From NCBI RefSeq assembly GCF_015207005.2, contig NZ_JADEXS020000001.1, forward strand, positions 3,410,001-3,474,000: a stretch of DNA of 64,000 nt, given 5' to 3'. Of this stretch, positions 59,816 to 64,000 are shown piece by piece. How positions within the stretch are numbered: position 1 is the stretch's first letter; each line of letters starts with the position of its first letter. The notes under the pieces were generated by a model. It was not told the origin of the DNA. It worked only from the letters and a program-made list of their open reading frames with translations, and did no database searches. The DNA is from Desmonostoc muscorum LEGE 12446. Its GTDB lineage: Bacteria; Cyanobacteriota; Cyanobacteriia; Cyanobacteriales; Nostocaceae. Both the position numbers and the translations under genes were made by a program.

Positions 59816-60777
59816 ATAGGGGATGACTGAAAAAGGGGGGTACTATCTAGCTGCTGTTCGGAGCTTGGTTTTTGGGGTCTTTCAGAGTAATCAGGAACTT
59901 TTGGCAGCCCGTCTAAATCTGCCTTTAATTGCTGTCGGAGCTTTGTATCTAATGGCAGCACAGATTCACTCAAATTACTTAGGAAGTGTGCCTGACAACG
60001 TTGATGTGGTACATCTGTCCAAGTTGAATTTATTGCCGCGATGATTGCTGATTCCCCATCTGATAATGTTGCCAGCACTGTGTACGGCAACTCCTTATAT
60101 GGTTGCAGCCACTCAATTAACCGTTGTGCTTGTGCCTGTGGCAATTGAATTGCACTAACTGGTGTGCCACTTAATACCTCGTATAACACATACAACAAAG
60201 TCCCATGACCCTCTGGCTGTAAGGCATCAATTGCCCAAATCAAACCACCATGTTCAATCGCTGTCGCAGCTAACTTCTCAGCCGTATGTGCAATCGTTCC
60301 ACCCAACAGTGCCAAAAATTGACCGTATAACTTGCCCACATTGCTTTCGTTAATTTCAACACCGCGCTGGTTTAATGAGCGTTGAATTTCTACCAACTGT
60401 TGATGCTCATGTTCATGTTGCCAACCAATAAATGCCAGCACGTCTAGCCCGTAGGTACTGTAAGGCAGACTGTACTTTAGCACCCCAGTAGCGTAGTAAT
60501 GTTTACCAAAATGTGTGCAATTGGGATTGGTACATTCTTTACTTTTACCTGCCACAAACACTGCACCATCCATTGTTTGAATGGTTTTACGCATGTGCCT
60601 TGGTCTACGTAGAACTAACTCTTTACCACAATGCACACATTCGATGAGCGAACATTCTAAAATTATTCGTTTGATGTTACTGAATTTTCGTTCTGGGCGA
60701 TGGCGAGGCAACTTTACTATCACTAATTTTTTACTGCTGCTAGGTGCTTTCCTCAGCTTACCTGCTTTGTATACCAA
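59794..60777 (-). CDS. Transposase, N-terminal frame (orfA), DDE type
   Basis: 327 codons. A zinc-binding N-terminal part (CVHCGKE; CTNPNCTHFGKHYY) precedes the catalytic core with the first Asp in LIWAIDALQPEG and the second in LATLSDGESAIIAA. These are followed by VPHQRCQAHFLSNL, the C-x2-H motif of MULE/IS256-like transposases. The frame ends in a short out-of-frame tail (SPICHETQN), showing the shift into orfB. The first codon is TTG 60777, inside the terminal repeat. Confidence 0.75.
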   Translation of the reverse strand: MVYKAGKLRKAPSSSKKLVIVKLPRHRPERKFSNIKRIILECSLIECVHCGKELVLRRPRHMRKTIQTMDGAVFVAGKSKECTNPNCTHFGKHYYATGVLKYSLPYSTYGLDVLAFIGWQHEHEHQQLVEIQRSLNQRGVEINESNVGKLYGQFLALLGGTIAHTAEKLAATAIEHGGLIWAIDALQPEGHGTLLYVLYEVLSGTPVSAIQLPQAQAQRLIEWLQPYKELPYTVLATLSDGESAIIAAINSTWTDVPHQRCQAHFLSNLSESVLPLDTKLRQQLKADLDGLPKVPDYSERPQKPSSEQQLDSTPLFQSSPICHETQN

Positions 60778-60904
60778 CTAGATAGCTAGGGAGTATGGGC
60801 GTTGGGGATTGGGTATTAGTATTGAAAATTAGGTATTAGGAAACTAGTTTGCACAGCCGAATCCTAGCTTCCAATGCCCCTGCCCCATGCCCCATTCCCA
60901 ATCA

Positions 60905-61537
60905 ATGCCTAATCAAATTTGGTTATCACAGTTGCAAAAACATCGAGCGATCGCAGTTATCCGCGCTCCTAAAATGGAATGGGGGCGGGAAATGGCGATG
61001 GCTGTGGCATCTGGGGGAATGCAGCTAATTGAAATCACCTGGAATAGCGATCGCGCCGGGGAATTAATCAGTCAACTACGTTGGGAATTACCAGGCTGTA
61101 TTATTGGCACTGGTACGCTGTTCAATGTGCAGCAGCTAGAAGAAGCGATCGCTTCTGGGGCACAATTCCTGTTTACACCCCATGTTGACTCGGCAATGAT
61201 TCAAGCAGCACAAGAAAAACATGTGCCCATTATCCCAGGAGGGCTGACTCCTACAGAAATTGTTACCGCTTGGAGTCAGGGTGCTAGTTGTGTAAAAGTG
61301 TTTCCCGTGCAAGCGCTGGGAGGGGCTGATTATATTAAAAGTTTGCAAGGGCCCTTGGGTGAGATTCCCTTAATTCCCACTGGCGGCGTGACTGTGGAAA
61401 ATGCTAAAGAATTTTTACAAGCAGGAGCGATCGCCGTGGGTTTGAGCGGTGAATTATTTCCCAAAAAGCTTGTCAGTGAAGGGAATTGGGAGGCGATCGC
61501 AACCAAAGCTAGAAAGCTGATGCAACAGTTAGGTTAA
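60905..61537 (+). CDS. eda: KDPG/KHG aldolase (Entner-Doudoroff)
   Basis: A 210-residue class I aldolase splitting 2-keto-3-deoxy-6-phosphogluconate into pyruvate and glyceraldehyde-3-phosphate, and also acting on 4-hydroxy-2-oxoglutarate. The Schiff-base Lys131 is in CVKVFPVQALGG, the catalytic Glu43 in LIEITWNS, and IGTGTLF, PGGLTPTE and IPTGGV complete the family pattern. ATG 60905 was preferred to a start six codons upstream that lies in repeat sequence. The 1.84-kb IS ends only 113 bp upstream, so its insertion may have altered the promoter. Confidence 0.92.
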   Translation: MPNQIWLSQLQKHRAIAVIRAPKMEWGREMAMAVASGGMQLIEITWNSDRAGELISQLRWELPGCIIGTGTLFNVQQLEEAIASGAQFLFTPHVDSAMIQAAQEKHVPIIPGGLTPTEIVTAWSQGASCVKVFPVQALGGADYIKSLQGPLGEIPLIPTGGVTVENAKEFLQAGAIAVGLSGELFPKKLVSEGNWEAIATKARKLMQQLG

Positions 61538-61650
61538 CTTAGAATCAAATCATCAAAAATTCATGTCTATTAAAGTAGTAGATATGGAAATAAAAGTGAA
61601 AACTGATAACTTTCCTAAGACCAGATAATTTTAGTGTGAGTGTATCTAGT

Positions 61651-62166
61651 ATGAAAAGACTGATTTATCCTGACTGGGTGCGTAGCTTAAAAATACTCCT
61701 CGCTGGGACAGCACTGTCCTTAAGTGTTTTTACTACTACTGGAACTAGTGAAGTTTGGGCAAATTCCAAAAATCAAGTGATTGCACAAACAATTCAGACA
61801 TTACAAAAATCGGATAAGCGCTGGATTCAAATTAATCTTTCAAAGCAACGATTAATAGCTTGGGAAGGTGACAAAGTAGTTTATGGAAGCTCTATTTCCT
61901 CTGGTAAAAAATCTACTCCTACCCTAGTTGGTACTTTTAAGATTCAATCCAAGTTCAAAACTACACGAATGCGGGGAGAAAACTACAATGTTCCTAACGT
62001 CCCTTATGCAATGTTTTACCAAGGTAATTACGGCATTCACGGTGCTTACTGGCATAAGAAATTTGGCACTCCAGTAAGTCACGGCTGCGTAAATCTTGCA
62101 CCCAAACATGCTAAATGGCTATTCGAGTGGGCATCAGTAGGGACACCAGTAGTCATCCATAAATAG
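61651..62166 (+). CDS. Exported L,D-transpeptidase (YkuD domain), copy 1
   Basis: A 171-residue protein starting at ATG 61651 (GTG 61636 is an alternative). A signal peptide covers about 1-40. The YkuD domain (about 60-171) has WIQINLSKQRLIAWEG at its start and the catalytic pattern H..16..[26 protein letters not shown] with nucleophile Cys146. These enzymes make 3-3 cross-links in peptidoglycan or attach proteins to it. A paralogue is encoded 529 bp downstream in the same direction. A hairpin (62233-62262) follows. Confidence 0.9.
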   Translation: MKRLIYPDWVRSLKILLAGTALSLSVFTTTGTSEVWANSKNQVIAQTIQTLQKSDKRWIQINLSKQRLIAWEGDKVVYGSSISSGKKSTPTLVGTFKIQSKFKTTRMRGENYNVPNVPYAMFYQGNYGIHGAYWHKKFGTPVSHGCVNLAPKHAKWLFEWASVGTPVVIHK

Positions 62167-62232
62167 TAAGTGAACCGATCAAAAGCCAATTTGAGGAAAA
62201 TTATAAATAACTGCAAATCAAGACAATTGAGA

Positions 62233-62262
62233 GATTCCCAGCATCAAATATTGCTGGGAATC
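62233..62262 (+). terminator. Hairpin after the first L,D-transpeptidase gene
   Basis: GATTCCCAGCA and TGCTGGGAATC form an 11-bp perfect stem with an 8-base loop, without a T-run. The remaining 62263-62695 shows no gene. Confidence 0.5.
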
Positions 62263-62695
62263 TTCGGAATCGGAATTATTCAACTTCAAGTAAAATATAG
62301 AGTATGGCATTAATACAAACTTGGGATTTTAGGTTTGAGATTTTGGATGAAAAAGTTGTTCCATAAATGTCCAAAATCCTATCTATATATGCCAATTTTG
62401 GATGACACGATTTGCCTAAAATAAATAAGCGGAAATCCTGACAATTTTTGTGTGAAATTGCCAATGCAAGTATTAATTTGGGGAAAATTTGCATTTAGTG
62501 TTGAAATTACAGATTTTTTGTCAAGGTTGTTATTGGTCATTAATCATTGATCGATAACAAAGGACAAATGTCGAACATTAACGGATAAATTGCGTAAATC
62601 CTCCACAGTCAGCTAGAAGTTTTGCTAGAAATTTGTAGTTTTCTAGAAAATTACTTCACTTCATGATTTTTGCGTAGTTTAGAAGGTGAGGCATA

Positions 62696-63235
62696 ATGCA
62701 ATCCTGGATTCGCAGTGGTGGAATTCGTTCCTCAAAAACTTTTTGTACAGGCGTGGCGCTGATGGTGGCGACTTTATTTTCTTGGTCACCGCCGTTAGCA
62801 GGTACTCTTAACTCCACTACAGCCAAAGCCACGTCAGTCAATGAAAACAGCATCACTGTATCTAGTATCAGCCAAACATCCCAACCTCGCTGGATTGAAA
62901 TTGACTTGTCAGAGCAACGCTTACGTGGATGGGAAGGTAAAAAACTTGTTCATTCATACCGAATTTCTGGAGGGAAGCGATCGACCCCCACACCCATAGG
63001 TAGATTTCGGATTAATTCTAAGTATCGTACTCACCGGATGCGGGGCAGGGGCTACAATATTCCTGATGTTCCTTACACAATGTATTTCTATGGAGGCTAT
63101 GCCATCCACGGTGCTTACTGGCATAATCGTTTTGGGACTCCAGTCAGCCACGGTTGCGTGAATTTACCTGTTAAGCAAGCTCGTAATCTTTACAACTGGG
63201 CTTCAACGGGAACTTTAGTCGTGGTGCATAAATAA
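62696..63235 (+). CDS. Exported L,D-transpeptidase (YkuD domain), copy 2
   Basis: A 179-residue paralogue of the gene at 61651. Signal peptide about 1-36 (ending PLAG). YkuD domain about 66-179: [50 protein letters not shown] with nucleophile Cys154. ATG 62696 fits a GAGGC ribosome-site-like sequence. It is collinear with copy 1 throughout, with the signal peptide region the most diverged. It is likely periplasmic and acts on peptidoglycan. Confidence 0.9.
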   Translation: MQSWIRSGGIRSSKTFCTGVALMVATLFSWSPPLAGTLNSTTAKATSVNENSITVSSISQTSQPRWIEIDLSEQRLRGWEGKKLVHSYRISGGKRSTPTPIGRFRINSKYRTHRMRGRGYNIPDVPYTMYFYGGYAIHGAYWHNRFGTPVSHGCVNLPVKQARNLYNWASTGTLVVVHK

Positions 63236-63242
63236 TTCCTAA

Positions 63243-63345
63243 TAAGCTGTTCCACATTTAAATTGCATAAATAGGGCGTGCAAGATGCCCACCCCACAAG
63301 ACTTTCATTAAATTTAGATATGCAAAGTAGATGTGGAACAGCTTA
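63243..63345. repeat. 103-bp MITE with CTAA target duplication
   Basis: Terminal inverted repeats of about 27 bp, beginning TAAGCTGTTCCACAT (63243-63269 and 63319-63345, a few inner mismatches). CTAA lies directly outside both ends (63239-63242 and 63346-63349). The interior has GGGCGTGCAAGATGCCCACC, the motif also found inside the 6658 element. Confidence 0.65.
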
Positions 63346-63410
63346 CTAATTTGGACAAAGAATGCAGGGTACTGCTTCAGTAGAGGGTTTTGCAGTTCTC
63401 AGTCTCGAAA

Positions 63411-64000
63411 TTACAACCAATTGCCAATCAACACATAGGAAGACCAAAAGCTTGGTGCATTGTAGTTAGGATGTTTCAGGAGTTTTAGCTGGGCACGGTG
63501 GACAGCTTCGGCTTTGGTGATTTGGCCACTCTTGAGTTCTCGATAGAAGGCACTCACAAACATCGCAGTTGATTTATCATCAATTTGCCAGAGTGAGGCA
63601 ATGGTACTACGTGCGCCAGCTCGTACAGCTGCTCCTGCTAGACCAAGTGCGGCGCGGCTATCTCCTGTTGCTGTCTGGCAAGCACTCAAAACTAGTAGTT
63701 CTACTATGCTTTTACTTTGACTGCCGAAGAGAGTATCGAAATCTTTGACGTTAATCTCACCATCAAAATCCAAAATAAAAGTGTCCTCAAGGCGAGAACT
63801 AAACTGACCGTGGGTTGCCAAATGCACTATGTTGAATGAAGTAGCAGAAATTTCAGTTTCTAAATTCTTTTTCTTAAAATCTCCATCCAACAGACTAGTT
63901 GTCGAAACTCCTGCTTTGGTAATACCGTCAAATTCAGATTTGATCCCAAGTAATGGGGCAAACTTGGAAAATCCTGGCGGTGGCTGAGTTAATCCTGCCG
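63411..64000 (-). CDS. CHAT-domain protease, C-terminal part (partial)
   Basis: The frame is open from the right edge to a TAA at 63411-63413, giving ~196 residues. It contains the CHAT catalytic pair: His in IVHLATHGQFSS and Cys in LVLSACQTATGDSRAALGLAG, followed by the typical ARSTIASLWQIDD...FYRELKSGQITKAEAVHRAQ and a WSSYVLIGNWL end. It is clearly related to the CHAT domain of the 600-3170 gene (same final motif) but belongs to a different gene. The N-terminal region, which would show its sensor domain, lies outside the window. Confidence 0.9.
   Translation of the reverse strand, partial: AGLTQPPPGFSKFAPLLGIKSEFDGITKAGVSTTSLLDGDFKKKNLETEISATSFNIVHLATHGQFSSRLEDTFILDFDGEINVKDFDTLFGSQSKSIVELLVLSACQTATGDSRAALGLAGAAVRAGARSTIASLWQIDDKSTAMFVSAFYRELKSGQITKAEAVHRAQLKLLKHPNYNAPSFWSSYVLIGNWL

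Larger units (their letters stand above)
58953..60791 (-). mobile_element. Insertion sequence, Mutator/IS256-like, with perfect 8-bp target duplication
   Basis: 16-bp terminal inverted repeats CCCTGGCTGTCTAATT (58953-58968) and the complement of AACTAGATAGCTAGGG (60776-60791), three mismatches. AGTATGGG flanks the element on both sides (58945-58952 and 60792-60799). The 1.84-kb element carries two overlapping transposase frames. An 8-bp duplication and the MULE-like motif suit IS256/ISKra4-like families; the exact family is not settled. Confidence 0.85.

Overview
The window looks like chromosomal DNA of a filamentous, heterocyst-forming cyanobacterium of the Nostocales (Nostoc/Calothrix type). 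The evidence is dense GCGATCGC (HIP1) octamers, heptanucleotide STRR tandem repeats, a nitrogenase iron protein gene, a tocopherol cyclase, an Ftn2/ZipN cell-division protein, a COP23-domain protein and a tRNA-Arg(CCU) interrupted by a group I intron. Assignments rest on motif reading; no database search was run.

Layout. 1-6.6 kb is a secreted/cell-surface block: the end of a haemagglutinin-type adhesin, a TPR-CHAT protease, a small exported protein, a COP23 protein and two exported trypsin-like proteases. A second CHAT gene is cut by the right edge. 6.9-10.7 kb is a 1239-residue C-type-lectin/Calx-beta/RTX protein carrying an apparently exact 1071-bp tandem duplication. 10.8-13.2 kb is a sulfonate operon (ssuD, a beta-carbonic-anhydrase-family gene, ssuE). 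13.6-19.5 kb holds a lone tnpB, msrB, a 29-codon gene, doxX with a type II NADH dehydrogenase, a MITE-broken gene relic and a Cys/Met-rich copper protein. 19.8-25.6 kb is one 1938-residue kinase-ATPase-GAF-ATPase signalling protein. 25.8-36.6 kb holds tRNA-Lys, an aldose epimerase, pdhA, ftn2, an acyltransferase relic beside asnB, dhaKL and a PD-(D/E)XK-type protein.

36.9-42.1 kb is the most system-like region: five co-oriented loci, made of three HMA_2-type proteins (one a relic), a DUF5132 protein and a P-type ATPase whose CPC motif is replaced. It reads as one metal-transport or metal-sensing module with non-canonical chemistry. 42.2-46.1 kb is housekeeping: def, an HtrA lipoprotein protease and dnaA, followed by a cluster of six perfect TTTTCCACA boxes that is a strong oriC candidate.

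46.3-64 kb carries the split tRNA-Arg, tocopherol cyclase, a J-domain/TPR protein, an OLD-like ATPase-TOPRIM protein, two tandem metallophosphoesterases, an IS630 copy broken by a small dispersed repeat, stand-alone nifH, small membrane proteins, an IS with a perfect 8-bp target duplication, eda and two paralogous L,D-transpeptidases. Repeats (STRRs, several MITE families, 30-bp dispersed repeats) fill most intergenic space and in places have broken or flank genes.
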